A DNA stretch of 64,000 nt, taken from Pseudomonas atagonensis. GTDB lineage: Bacteria > Pseudomonadota > Gammaproteobacteria > Pseudomonadales > Pseudomonadaceae. The first letter of the stretch is position 1, and every line of letters begins with the position of its first letter. A program made the position numbers and the translations under genes. Shown one piece after another: positions 34,714 to 43,337 of the stretch. The DNA lies in the NCBI RefSeq assembly GCF_011369485.1, contig NZ_VXCA01000049.1, forward strand, positions 1 through 64,000, given 5' to 3'. The notes beneath the pieces are model-generated. The model saw only the letters and a list, made by a program, of their open reading frames with translations. It was not told the DNA's origin and made no database searches.

Positions 34714-35463
34714 TCACTGCACCGGCAAAAAATTCAGGAACAGCAGACTTTGCGCGTAATTCAAGCCGATCCGCCGATAGCGCTCGTCGAGCATTTGCGT
34801 GAGCAGATCGAGACGCGCGACGACTTTGCCGAACTCGGTGGCGAAGCTCAGGTTGCTGCCCTCCTCCGAAATCTCATTGGAGAACAGCAGCGGCTGGCCC
34901 TCCTTGTTCTGCCGCTGGGACAGAATCCAGGTGGCCTTTTCGATGTTGCGCGCGGCGTTGTGGACGAAGGTCGGGTTGATCGCATCGGTCATGTAGAACT
35001 CGATGCGATTGCCGTGGGCGGTCACCAGCATGCTGCCGATGGCATAAATGAATGCGCCGACACGGTCGCCAAGAAACTCCGGGCTCATGGCATAACTGAG
35101 CGCGGCCAGATCCTTGCGCCCCCCCAGCACCGGCAACGGTTGTTGCTGCTCGATGGCCAGGCGCACCTGTTTCACGGCGGTATTGATGTTGAGGAAACCG
35201 GATTTGCGCAGCTCTTCGGGGTTGCGCAGGTACAGCTTGCCCATCAGGCGATAAAGACTGTTGAGGTTGTCGCGCATAGCCAGCGTGGCCATGCGGTCGA
35301 CGCTGGTCTGCAGAAATTCCTGCGGCTGCCCGTCACGCATCTGGGCGAAGAAACCGTTGCCGTCCTGATGCGTGCAACCACTGAGCAACAGCGACGACAG
35401 GCACCCCAGCAGCAGGCATGGACGGGGAAGAACACGGGTGATCCAGTGAAAAACTCTCGGCAT
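34714..35463 (-). CDS. hypothetical lipoprotein
   Basis: The 249-residue protein has a lipoprotein signal peptide with lipobox LLSGC (cysteine about 30 residues from the chosen ATG). The mature part is mostly helical, with RDNLNSLYRLMGKLYLRNPEELRKSG and RDLAALSYAMSPEFLGDRVGAFIYAIGSM. I recall similar proteins annotated as hypothetical in pseudomonads, and no characterised domain is visible. An ATG at 35481 would add six residues. Role unknown; it is probably anchored in the outer membrane. Confidence 0.72.
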   Translation of the reverse strand: MPRVFHWITRVLPRPCLLLGCLSSLLLSGCTHQDGNGFFAQMRDGQPQEFLQTSVDRMATLAMRDNLNSLYRLMGKLYLRNPEELRKSGFLNINTAVKQVRLAIEQQQPLPVLGGRKDLAALSYAMSPEFLGDRVGAFIYAIGSMLVTAHGNRIEFYMTDAINPTFVHNAARNIEKATWILSQRQNKEGQPLLFSNEISEEGSNLSFATEFGKVVARLDLLTQMLDERYRRIGLNYAQSLLFLNFLPVQ

Positions 35464-35708
35464 GAATTCTCGAACAGGCACATTCCTGTGCGGCGGGAGT
35501 CACCGCATCCTGGCCATGGATAGAGCCGTCGATTGCAAAAAAGTGCAGTGCCGACGCCGTTTCCCGACCTTCGGCGCTATGCCCTCATTGATTTAGTCGG
35601 ACTTTATTTTTGCAATAAACGTTTAATCCGCTATAAATTTTCACTCGCAGCTCAATTAGCATGACTATTAATCCGATTTGAAAACAACAACAAAAAGGAA
35701 GGTCAACC

Positions 35709-36857
35709 ATGCTTCAATCCCGTCACCTGCTCTCCGGCCTCGGACTGTCCCTGATGATCGCCACCCTTTCTGCCAATGCGGCGGGCCTCAGCGCCGAACA
35801 CAAAGCCTTCGGCAAAACCAACGACGGCACCGCCGTCGAGCAATACATCCTGCGCAACAGCCACGGCATGCAAGCGACCGTCATCACCTACGGCGCGACC
35901 CTGCAATCGCTGAAAGTGGCGGACAAGCACGGCAAATTCGACGACGTCGTACTCGGCTTCGATGATGTCCAGGGCTACCAGAAAGGCACCGCCTACTTCG
36001 GCGCGACCATCGGCCGCTTCGGCAATCGCCTCGCCGAAGGTGCGTTCGAACTCGACGGCAAGCGCTACCAAGTGCCGCGGAACGACAAAACCAACGCGCT
36101 GCACGGCGGCACGCTGGGCTTCGACAAGAAAGTCTGGAAAGCGCAGGAAACCAGGGACAAGGATTCGGTCGGCGTCACCCTGACCTATCTGTCGGCGGAC
36201 GGCGAAATGGGTTTCCCCGGCAATCTCACCACCGAGGTGACTTATCGCCTCACCGACAACAACGAACTGCGCATCGACTACAAGGCCAGCACCGACAAAC
36301 CGACCGTGCTCAACCTGACCAACCACAGCTACTTCAACCTCGCCGGCGCCGGCAATGGCGACGTGCTCAAACAGGTCGCCACCCTGCACGCCAGCCATTA
36401 CACCCCGGTCACCGCCAAACTGATCCCGACCGGTGAACTGGCACCCGTCGCCGGCACGCCGATGGATTTCACCCGCCCCACCGCGATCGGCACGCACATC
36501 AAGGCTGATCATCCGCAGTTGAAGTTCGCCGAACCGAAACAGGGTGGCTTCGATTTCAACTGGGTGCTGGATACAAAGGGGGATATCGGCAAAGTCGCCA
36601 CCGAGGTCAGTGATCCGCAGACCGGTCGGCATCTGCAGCTGTTCACCACGGAGCCGGGGGTGCAGTTCTACACCAGCAATTTCCTCGACGGCACGGTCAA
36701 GGGCAAGGGTGGCAAGGTGTATCCGCACTGGGGCGCGTTCACCCTGGAAACCCAGCACTATCCTGATTCGCCGAATCAGCCAGCGTTCCCCAGCACCCGC
36801 CTCGATCCGGGGCAGACCTATGCCCACAGCGTGATACTCAAGTTCTCCGCAAAATAA
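35709..36857 (+). CDS. galM: aldose 1-epimerase (mutarotase), exported form
   Basis: The 382-residue protein has a signal peptide (SGLGLSLMIATLSANAAG) and a GalM fold. It shows NSHGMQATVITYGATLQSLKV, GATIGRFGNRLAEGAF, NALHGGTLGFDKKVW (first catalytic histidine), LTNHSYFNLAG (second histidine) and FDFNWVL. It interconverts alpha and beta anomers of aldoses, here probably in the periplasm. The signal peptide sets it apart from the cytoplasmic GalM of the galactose operon. AAGGAAGG lies before the ATG. No sugar transporter is adjacent. Confidence 0.92.
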   Translation: MLQSRHLLSGLGLSLMIATLSANAAGLSAEHKAFGKTNDGTAVEQYILRNSHGMQATVITYGATLQSLKVADKHGKFDDVVLGFDDVQGYQKGTAYFGATIGRFGNRLAEGAFELDGKRYQVPRNDKTNALHGGTLGFDKKVWKAQETRDKDSVGVTLTYLSADGEMGFPGNLTTEVTYRLTDNNELRIDYKASTDKPTVLNLTNHSYFNLAGAGNGDVLKQVATLHASHYTPVTAKLIPTGELAPVAGTPMDFTRPTAIGTHIKADHPQLKFAEPKQGGFDFNWVLDTKGDIGKVATEVSDPQTGRHLQLFTTEPGVQFYTSNFLDGTVKGKGGKVYPHWGAFTLETQHYPDSPNQPAFPSTRLDPGQTYAHSVILKFSAK

Positions 36858-36882
36858 CCTGCCCGCTGTAGCTGATTGTTCC

Positions 36883-36903
36883 CACGCTCCGCGTGGTAAC
36901 GAT
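36883..36903. repeat. short palindromic repeat, TTCCCACGCTCCGCGTGG type
   Basis: The sequence TTCCCACGCTCCGCGTGGTA folds back on itself (CCACGC and GCGTGG). It resembles a third small palindrome family of pseudomonads and occurs once here, between galM and the reductase gene. Confidence 0.5.
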
Positions 36904-36988
36904 CAGCCTCTCATCTGGAAGCTTTCGGAACCCCTGGGCTATCCTGCTGCCCACTAAAGGTATCGACACTTTCAGATAGGAGGTTTGA

Positions 36989-37810
36989 ATGCGTACCCTC
37001 GAATTGGCCGGCGTGCAGGTTCCAGTCATCGGTCAGGGCACTTGGCGCATGGGCGAAGACCGCTCGGCGCACAAACGTGAAGTTGCCGCGTTGCGCACGG
37101 GTATCGAGCTGGGCATGACCCTGATCGATACGGCAGAGATGTACGCCGAGGGCGGTGCCGAAACAGTCGTCGGCGAAGCCATTTCCGGCATTCGCGATCA
37201 GGTGTTTCTGGTCAGCAAGGTCTACCCGCACAACGCCAGTCGCAAGGGCATCCCGCAGGCTTGCGAGCGCAGCCTGCGCCGGCTCGATACCGACTACATC
37301 GACCTTTATCTGTTGCATTGGCGCGGCCAGTATCCGCTGGAGGAAACCGTCGAAGCGTTTGAACGCCTGCGCGAGGACGGCAAGATCGGCCGTTGGGGTG
37401 TGTCGAACTTCGACGTCGATGACCTCGAAGAACTCTCAAGCTCAGCCTGCGCGACCAATCAGGTGCTCTACAACCTGGAAGAGCGCGGCATCGAATTCGA
37501 CCTCCTGCCGTGGTGCCAACACCAGCGCATGCCGCTGATGGCGTACTGCCCGATTGGCCAGGGCGGTGCGATGCTGGCTGAACCGCTGCTGAATCAGATT
37601 GCCATTCGTCATGGCGTCACTCCCGCACAGGTTTCGCTGGCGTGGATTCTGCGTCAGGATGGGGTGATTGCGATTCCCAAGGCTGTGCGCCCCGAACACG
37701 TGCAACTCAATGCACAAGCGGCGCAGCTGCAACTGGATGCCGGGGATCTGACGGCGCTGGACCAGGCGTTTCAAGCGCCACAACGCAAGCAGCGGCTGGC
37801 CATGGTCTGA
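36989..37810 (+). CDS. aldo/keto reductase
   Basis: The 273-residue NADPH-dependent oxidoreductase is an (alpha/beta)8 barrel. The catalytic tetrad is visible as the Asp/Tyr in LIDTAEMYAEGGAETVVGEA, the Lys in FLVSKVYPHN and the His in YLLHWRGQYP. The cofactor site lies in AIPKAVRPEHVQLN. The sequence is close to the YeaE-type methylglyoxal reductases. GGAGG lies six bases before the ATG, a strong ribosome site. It is followed after 25 bp by the DUF1810 gene on the same strand and may be cotranscribed with it. Confidence 0.9.
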   Translation: MRTLELAGVQVPVIGQGTWRMGEDRSAHKREVAALRTGIELGMTLIDTAEMYAEGGAETVVGEAISGIRDQVFLVSKVYPHNASRKGIPQACERSLRRLDTDYIDLYLLHWRGQYPLEETVEAFERLREDGKIGRWGVSNFDVDDLEELSSSACATNQVLYNLEERGIEFDLLPWCQHQRMPLMAYCPIGQGGAMLAEPLLNQIAIRHGVTPAQVSLAWILRQDGVIAIPKAVRPEHVQLNAQAAQLQLDAGDLTALDQAFQAPQRKQRLAMV

Positions 37811-37835
37811 GCCGCCGACTGGCGAGGGCTTCGCA

Positions 37836-38306
37836 ATGAGAAGCACGGATCAGCACGACCCCTTCAATCTGCAACGTTTCATCCAGGCTCAGGACCCGGT
37901 GTTCGAACGGGTCCAGCGCGAACTCGACGAAGGCCGCAAACGCAGCCACTGGATGTGGTTTGTCTTCCCGCAGCTCGCCGGGCTGGGCGGCAGCGAAATG
38001 TCCCGACGCTTCGCCATCGGCTCGGCCGATGAAAGCCGCGCTTATCTGGATCATCCATTGCTCGGCGCGCGGCTGCGCACCTGCACGCAACTGGTGTTGA
38101 ATGTGCAGCAACGCTCGATTGCCGAGATTTTCGGCCATCCCGATGACCTGAAATTCCATTCTTCGATGACCCTGTTCGCCCAGTTCGCCGATGAAGACAG
38201 CCTGTTCAATCAGGCGCTGGAGCGCTACTTCCACGGCATCCTCGATGAGTGGACGCTGCAACTGCTCGACTCAAAACAGGCCCAGTTGCCCCCCGATCAG
38301 GGTTGA
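37836..38306 (+). CDS. DUF1810 family protein
   Basis: The 156-residue protein begins DPFNLQRFIQAQDPVFERVQRELDEGRKRSHWMWFVFPQLAGLG, the DUF1810 signature. It continues with RFAIGSADESRAYLDHPLLGARL and FHSSMTLFAQ, both conserved in this family. The family occurs in bacteria and eukaryotes and has no established function. GAGGG precedes the ATG. Its last 36 bases overlap the convergent polB gene. Confidence 0.88.
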   Translation: MRSTDQHDPFNLQRFIQAQDPVFERVQRELDEGRKRSHWMWFVFPQLAGLGGSEMSRRFAIGSADESRAYLDHPLLGARLRTCTQLVLNVQQRSIAEIFGHPDDLKFHSSMTLFAQFADEDSLFNQALERYFHGILDEWTLQLLDSKQAQLPPDQG

Positions 38307-40634
38307 GAAGTCGTCGTCGACAAACGGCAGGATCGCGTCCGCCACCGGTTGCAGTTGCCGGGTGATGTAGTGGTCGTAATCGATGGCGGCGCGGCGCACC
38401 TCCAGCGGCTCGGGTCCGGCCAGGGTAATGACGTAGCTGATCCATCCGCCGTTCTGGTATTGCCGTGGGCGCCCGTGCTGCGCGTTGTAATCGTCGGCCA
38501 GTCGCGCCGCGCGCACGTGTGGCGGCACGTTGCGTTCGTAGTCGTCGAGGGTGCGGCGCAGGCGTTTGCGATAGACCAGTCGATCATCGAATTCACCGGC
38601 CAAGGTCTTGCGCACGTAGTCACGCACATAATCCTGATAGGGCTTGCGCTGGAAGATCCTTTCGTAAAGCTCCTGCTGGAACTGGCGGGCCAGCAGCGAC
38701 CAGTCGGTGCGCACGGTTTCCAGGCCTTTGTAGACCATTTCATCATTGCCGTCGGCGCGGGTGACCAGCCCGGCGTAGCGCTTCTTGCTGCCCTCTTCCG
38801 CGCCACGAATGGTCGGCATCAGAAAGCGCTTGTAGTGAATTTCAAACTGCAATTCGAGGGCACTTTCCAGCCCGTATTCTTCGCGCACATGCTCGCGCCA
38901 CCAGTCGTTGACGTGCTTGACCAGCGCATGGCCGATGTTCGCCGCTTCTTCCTGCCCGTGGGGGCGACGCAGCCAGACGAAGGTCGAGTCGGTATCGCCG
39001 TAGATCACTGCATGGCCCTGCTCTTCGATCAGCTTGCGCGTGCGCAGCATGATCTCGTGGCCACGCAGGGTGATCGACGACGCCAGGCGCGTATCGAAGA
39101 AGCGGCAACCGCTGGAGCCGAGCACGCCGTAAAAGGCATTCATGATGATTTTCAGCGCCTGCGACAGCGGCGCGTTGTGCTCGCGCTTGGCCGTCTCGCG
39201 CCCCTCGGCGACTCGCGAGACGATGGCTGGCAGGCAATGCCTGCTGCGCGAGAAACGTGCGCCCCGGAAACCCGGCACTGACTCGGCATCGTCCGGGTGC
39301 TGCAAACCTTCGATCAGCCCCACCGGATCGATCAGAAAGGTGCGGATGATCGACGGATACAGACTCTTGTAATCGAGCACCAGCACCGATTCGTAGAGGC
39401 CCGGTTGCGAGTCCATGACGAAACCACCGGGGCTGGCCTGCGGCGGGTTGGTGCCCAGGTTCGGCGCGACGAAACCCTGCCGGTGCATCAGCGGCATGTA
39501 CAAATGGGTGAAAGCCGCCACCGAGCCACCGCTGCGATCCGCCGGCAGGCCGGTTACGCTGGCGCGTTCGAGCAAAAAGGTCAGCAGTTCGGTCTTGGCG
39601 AAGATCCGTGTGACCAATTCGCAGTCCTTGAGGTTGTACTTGGCCAGCGCCGGTTTGTCCTCGGCGAACATGCGGTTGATTTCGTCCATGCGCTGGTACG
39701 GATTGTCGATGGACTTGCCTTCGCCGAGCAGGGTCTGCGCGACGTTCTCAAGGCTGAACGAAGGGAAACTCCACGTTGCCGAGCGCAGGGATTCGATGCC
39801 ATCGATGATCAGCCGCCCCGCCGCCGAGGCGAAGTAGTGGTTGCGACTGCCGTGTTCGCGCCACTGCATTTCTTCGCCGCCGCGGCCGATTTTCAGTGGC
39901 ACGCCGAGACGTCGCGCGTGTTCGTGGAGGATACGCAGATCGAACTGCACGACGTTCCAGCCGATGATCGCGTCGGGGTCGTGCAGCGCAAACCAGTCGT
40001 TGAGCCTCTTAAGAATGACGGTGCGCGAGTCGCAGTATTCGAGGTCGAAGTCGACAATGCTGGCATCGCCGTTCGGCGCGCCGAGCATGTACACCTGGCG
40101 CTGACCGCAGCCCTCCAGAGCAATGGAATACAACTCGCCGGTTTCGGTGGTCTCGATGTCGAGCGAGACCAGACGCAGTACGGGTCGGTACTTGGCATCG
40201 GGTTTCAATTGGGCGTTGAGCAAAACGCCGTCGGTATCGGCAGTGCCGTTGAACAGTACCGGCGCGGTGATGAAACGCTCCATCAGGTAGCGTTCCGGCG
40301 GGCGTACGTCCGCTTCGAAGACATCGACGCCGGCGCGGTTGAGCGCGGTTTCCAGACGCATCAACTGGCCGTGTTGCTGGCAATACAGGCCGAGCACCGG
40401 GCGATGTTGGAAATCCTGCAGGGCCAACGGGCGCAGTTCGACGTTCTTTTCGTCATGCAGCAGGCGTTCGGCCGCTTCACGCTGCCCGGCAGGGATAAAC
40501 GCCACCGACGGCTGATGCGGCAAGCGCACACGACGCGGCCCGGCGTCCGTCGCCAGCCAGAACTCGACTTCAGTGCCCGCCGGCGTATCGCGCCAATGTC
40601 GCGTCAGGACGAAGCCCTGCTGTAAATCCACCAC
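38271..40634 (-). CDS. polB: DNA polymerase II (family B)
   Basis: The 787-residue family B polymerase has an intact proofreading domain with Exo I LDIETTETGE (Asp159, Glu161) and later WNVVQFD and YNLKDCEL. Polymerase motif A is DYKSLYPSII (Asp421), motif B lies in KIIMNAFYGVLGSSGCRFFD, and motif C is YGDTDS at 545-550. The length is that of E. coli Pol II (783). It works in repair synthesis, replication restart and bypass of lesions. The start is GTG with GAGG six bases upstream. In E. coli the gene is under SOS control, but I could not find a convincing LexA box here. Confidence 0.95.
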   Translation of the reverse strand: MVDLQQGFVLTRHWRDTPAGTEVEFWLATDAGPRRVRLPHQPSVAFIPAGQREAAERLLHDEKNVELRPLALQDFQHRPVLGLYCQQHGQLMRLETALNRAGVDVFEADVRPPERYLMERFITAPVLFNGTADTDGVLLNAQLKPDAKYRPVLRLVSLDIETTETGELYSIALEGCGQRQVYMLGAPNGDASIVDFDLEYCDSRTVILKRLNDWFALHDPDAIIGWNVVQFDLRILHEHARRLGVPLKIGRGGEEMQWREHGSRNHYFASAAGRLIIDGIESLRSATWSFPSFSLENVAQTLLGEGKSIDNPYQRMDEINRMFAEDKPALAKYNLKDCELVTRIFAKTELLTFLLERASVTGLPADRSGGSVAAFTHLYMPLMHRQGFVAPNLGTNPPQASPGGFVMDSQPGLYESVLVLDYKSLYPSIIRTFLIDPVGLIEGLQHPDDAESVPGFRGARFSRSRHCLPAIVSRVAEGRETAKREHNAPLSQALKIIMNAFYGVLGSSGCRFFDTRLASSITLRGHEIMLRTRKLIEEQGHAVIYGDTDSTFVWLRRPHGQEEAANIGHALVKHVNDWWREHVREEYGLESALELQFEIHYKRFLMPTIRGAEEGSKKRYAGLVTRADGNDEMVYKGLETVRTDWSLLARQFQQELYERIFQRKPYQDYVRDYVRKTLAGEFDDRLVYRKRLRRTLDDYERNVPPHVRAARLADDYNAQHGRPRQYQNGGWISYVITLAGPEPLEVRRAAIDYDHYITRQLQPVADAILPFVDDDFSTLIGGQLGLF

Positions 40635-40726
40635 TGCGACCTCAGGAATTGAAACAGAGGGGCATTCTACGCTGCCCCTTCATCGCCCGCGTTTTCAGTT
40701 TGGAATACTTTGTGGTGGAAGGACTT

Positions 40727-40900
40727 ATCTGTAATGAGAGGATTTATCTGTGGCGAGGGGATTTATCTGTGGCGAGGGGATTTATCCCCGTTGGCCTGCG
40801 CAGCAGGCCCAAAAAGAGACAACCGGGTTTTACTGATACACCGTGTCGAATGGTTCTGGGGCTGCTTCGCAACCCAACGAGGATTTATCCCCTCGCCACA
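40727..40900. repeat. REP-like doublet with internally repeated arm
   Basis: The left part repeats a unit like GGATTTATCTGTGGCGAGGG about three times in tandem before reaching GATTTATCCCCG. The right arm is GAGGATTTATCCCCTCGCCACA. It belongs to the same family as 5761-5883 and 57757-57860. It takes up much of the 402-bp gap between polB and the CBS gene; nothing else is seen there. Confidence 0.8.
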
Positions 40901-41036
40901 GGTCATCTTTCACCGGGTGATGGGCGTTTTTTTTGGAAATGACGTTTTTTGCGTGCTATCTGCCGCTTTGCCACCTTGCCCTGCGCGCTTGCGTCTACGA
41001 TGCTTGGATAACAACGACAACACCTGAGTAACCGCC

Positions 41037-41477
41037 ATGAAGACCGTCGCCCAACTGCTCAAGCTCAAAGATCAGAAAAATCAGGAAGTGCACCAGATCA
41101 AACCTGATCACATGGTGCTCGAAGCGCTGATGAAGATGGCCGAGAAAAACGTCGGCGCCTTGCTGGTGGTGGAAAACGACGAAGTGGTCGGCATCATCAG
41201 CGAACGCGATTACGCGCGCAAACTGGTGCTGCATGGCCGCTCTTCGGTCGGTACGCCGGTTCGCGACATCATGGTGGCGAACGTGATCACCGTGGATACC
41301 CACCAGACCGTCGACACCTGCCTGGGCATCATGTCCGACAAACGCCTGCGCCACTTGCCGGTGGTGGAGAACGGCAAGTTGATCGGCTTGTTGTCGATTG
41401 GTGACCTGGTCAAGGAAGCGATTGCCGAACAGGCTGAGCTGATCAAGCAGCTGGAGCAGTACATTCGCGGGGAGTAA
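41037..41477 (+). CDS. CBS-pair domain protein
   Basis: The 146-residue protein consists of two CBS modules. The first is residues about 15-65 (MVLEALMKMAEKNVGALLVVENDEVVGIISERDYARKL), the second about 75-130 (TCLGIMSDKRLRHLPVVENGKLIGLLSIGDLVKEAI). A short C-terminal helix follows. Stand-alone CBS pairs bind adenine nucleotides or NADH and can regulate partner enzymes. The partner is not apparent from the neighbours. It is a single gene ahead of a REP doublet. Confidence 0.9.
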   Translation: MKTVAQLLKLKDQKNQEVHQIKPDHMVLEALMKMAEKNVGALLVVENDEVVGIISERDYARKLVLHGRSSVGTPVRDIMVANVITVDTHQTVDTCLGIMSDKRLRHLPVVENGKLIGLLSIGDLVKEAIAEQAELIKQLEQYIRGE

Positions 41478-41500
41478 CCCCCGACACAGCAAAAATCTCC

Positions 41501-41588
41501 TGTGGGAGCGGGCTTGCTCGCGAATACGGTCTGTCAGTCAGAGATGTCTGGACTGATACAGCGCATTCGCGAGCAAGCCCGCTCCCAC
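41501..41588. repeat. REP doublet
   Basis: TGTGGGAGCGGGCTTGCTCG and CGAGCAAGCCCGCTCCCACA form an inverted pair between convergent genes. Confidence 0.92.
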
Positions 41589-41604
41589 ATTTGTTTTGCG
41601 TTGT

Positions 41605-42228
41605 TCAGGCTGGCCAATGCCGGGCGAAGACCGGCGCCAGCACGGGATGCCGGTCAATCCGCTGCAACCACGCATAGAAACCCGGTCGCGCCTGACGCAA
41701 ATGCTCGCGGCTCCCGGCCCAGCGCGTCACCACGGCCGCCAGTACATCCAGCGCTCCGGGTGTTTCGTCGTCCAGGTACAACTCGCCGGAGAACTCGTCG
41801 GCGAACACCTCCCAACTCCAGTGCAAGCGCTCCCGCGCGCCGGCCATCAGGTTCTGTCGCGACGCTTCGTCAGGCATCACCAGCCAGCGCTCGGGATAAT
41901 CGACAACGCCGATGGCGGCGTAGCAGTTGCTGACAATGTAGATCAGACCGCGAATCGCCTGATCGCGAGCGGCAGCCTGCGCCGGCAGCAAACCGGACTT
42001 GGGAAACGTCAGTCCCAGATGAATCAGGATCGCCGCACTCTCGGTGATTGCACTGCCGTCGGGCAACTGCAGGGTCGGGATCTGTTTCATCGGATTGAGC
42101 TTGGCCAACGCTTCAGCCGCCTCGGCACTGGCCTCGATATCAATGAAGCGATAAGCGATCTGGCACAACTCCAGCGCCGCTTCAATCGCGGCTGCGCCTG
42201 AATTTCTGTGCCCGTAGAGCTGGTACAT
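41605..42228 (-). CDS. glutathione S-transferase family protein
   Basis: The 207-residue protein starts MYQLYGHRNSGAAAIEAALEL, a thioredoxin-fold N-terminus with a serine where glutathione sulfur is contacted. NPMKQIPTLQLPDGSAITESAAILIHL follows, giving the cis-proline (IPTL) and the Glu-Ser glutathione site. The C-terminal helical domain includes RGLIYIVSNCYAAIGVVDYPERW. The substrate is unknown. The frame extends upstream to 42327, but the extra residues do not fit the fold, so the ATG at 42228 is used. Confidence 0.88.
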   Translation of the reverse strand: MYQLYGHRNSGAAAIEAALELCQIAYRFIDIEASAEAAEALAKLNPMKQIPTLQLPDGSAITESAAILIHLGLTFPKSGLLPAQAAARDQAIRGLIYIVSNCYAAIGVVDYPERWLVMPDEASRQNLMAGARERLHWSWEVFADEFSGELYLDDETPGALDVLAAVVTRWAGSREHLRQARPGFYAWLQRIDRHPVLAPVFARHWPA

Positions 42229-43082
42229 AGCCGATCCCCCGAATAAAGCCTCTGCCAAGGGTAGATGGCGGAGGGCCCAGTGTAGAAAAAATCTGCGTGT
42301 GTATCGGTTTTGGCACGCTTTTCCCATGCATCCGCGACTTGCGAATTCAACCCTCGCAAACAGCGCTCACGGTGCCCATCCCGCACCAAGAGCAATCATC
42401 GGACGCTATCCGCGTTCTTGTAAGGTGCGATACCGAATCAAAAGTTCGTGTATCCGAGCTGGCAACAAGGAGTTCACCGCGTGAATCTTCAATCGCTTTG
42501 CCGCACTACCCTCTATTTACTCATTCGTGCACAACGCCGGGTTCATCTGAACAATCCCGGCGGCCTTCGCAATTACTTTATTACCTGACATCACGACAGC
42601 GCACTGCCTTCGGTAATGAGTTATTAGCCGATGGTTGCGTGCTATTTAATTTTTAAATATGAGTCGAGAGTTTATTTGCGCAAACGCAGATTGATTGAAC
42701 GGCAACAGGATTGTCGAACAATAACTTCCCGCCTCTTTGCAAGTGCACCAAAACTGTTCCACCGACTTGAATCGCTCAACACTCCAGACATTGATTTCAT
42801 TTAAACAAGAACAAGGAATATGCCTCGTGATCCGCTAAAACATTGACCTGCACCAATTCAGCCCGCCGCGCACCAGCAAGTGCCCTGGCCGCAAGCCAAG
42901 CCGCCGCTCTATTCCGTCAATCAGCCGGATAGTGCGCCCAGCCTGACTCGCCTTTAAGAAAGCTCCGCCAAACGGAGTAACGGGGATCCGTGCTCTAGAG
43001 AAAATGGCAACAACGTTAAAACTTATATAAATGCGACATGGGTAACACTGATGAAATAACAACTCTACATTTCAGCAATATC
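42229..43082. other. long non-coding region upstream of the tonB operon
   Basis: About 850 bp without a supportable gene. A frame at 42297-42656 has no ribosome site, low-quality codon use and no family marks. Several parts are AT-rich (for example near 42640-42670 and 43010-43035). The region may hold upstream activator sites for the sigma-54 promoter that ends it; no clear dyad for a known activator was identified. Confidence 0.5.
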
Positions 43083-43098
43083 TGGCACAGCCGTTGCT
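43083..43098 (+). promoter_or_regulatory. sigma-54 (RpoN) promoter of the tonB-exbBD operon
   Basis: TGGCACAGCCGTTGCT matches the RpoN consensus TGGCAC-N5-TTGCW at every defined base, with GG at -24 and GC at -12. Transcription would start near 43109, about 230 bp ahead of tonB. An enhancer-binding activator is required by this sigma class and is not encoded in this window. Confidence 0.75.
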
Positions 43099-43218
43099 AT
43101 GTGTAACAGGTATGAGACACCCATAGCGGTCTCAGGCAATAGAAGAACACCAGGGAATGGCTGATGAACACACGAAGTCGATGGCGCTAAGCCATTAAGT
43201 TTGCACAAGCCTAATTAA

Positions 43219-43244
43219 CCGGATAGTTCCACTATCGGCTTTTG
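43219..43244 (+). terminator. possible attenuator hairpin in the tonB leader
   Basis: CCGGATAG and CTATCGG pair with one bulged base around a five-base loop, and CTTTT follows. It lies between the sigma-54 promoter and tonB. Another hairpin (TGAGAC and GTCTCA, 43113-43134) sits at the expected RNA 5' end. Stem strength is moderate, so this call is tentative. Confidence 0.35.
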
Positions 43245-43337
43245 CACACCCCAAAGAAAGTTGCACCCACCCACTCGAACATCACCCACATGTTCGGACG
43301 GCAGCTTATTGCCCTTCATCAACCCGAGGGAGCTTTA

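Noticed and set aside
40635..40727. LexA (SOS) box before polB
   Set aside because: E. coli polB is SOS-controlled, so CTG-N10-CAG was sought. CTGTAAATCC occurs near the start codon but the right half is missing.
42297..42656. 119-residue open frame upstream of the tonB operon
   Set aside because: No ribosome site, no recognisable family and poor codon bias; treated as non-coding.
42820..42846. Short leader frame MPRDPLKH
   Set aside because: AAGGA is only two bases from the ATG, and the frame lies upstream of the predicted transcription start.
42742..42895. NtrC or other enhancer-binding dyads for the sigma-54 promoter
   Set aside because: Half sites such as GCACCA occur (near 42745, 42850 and 42870), but no complete dyad with a correct second half was found.
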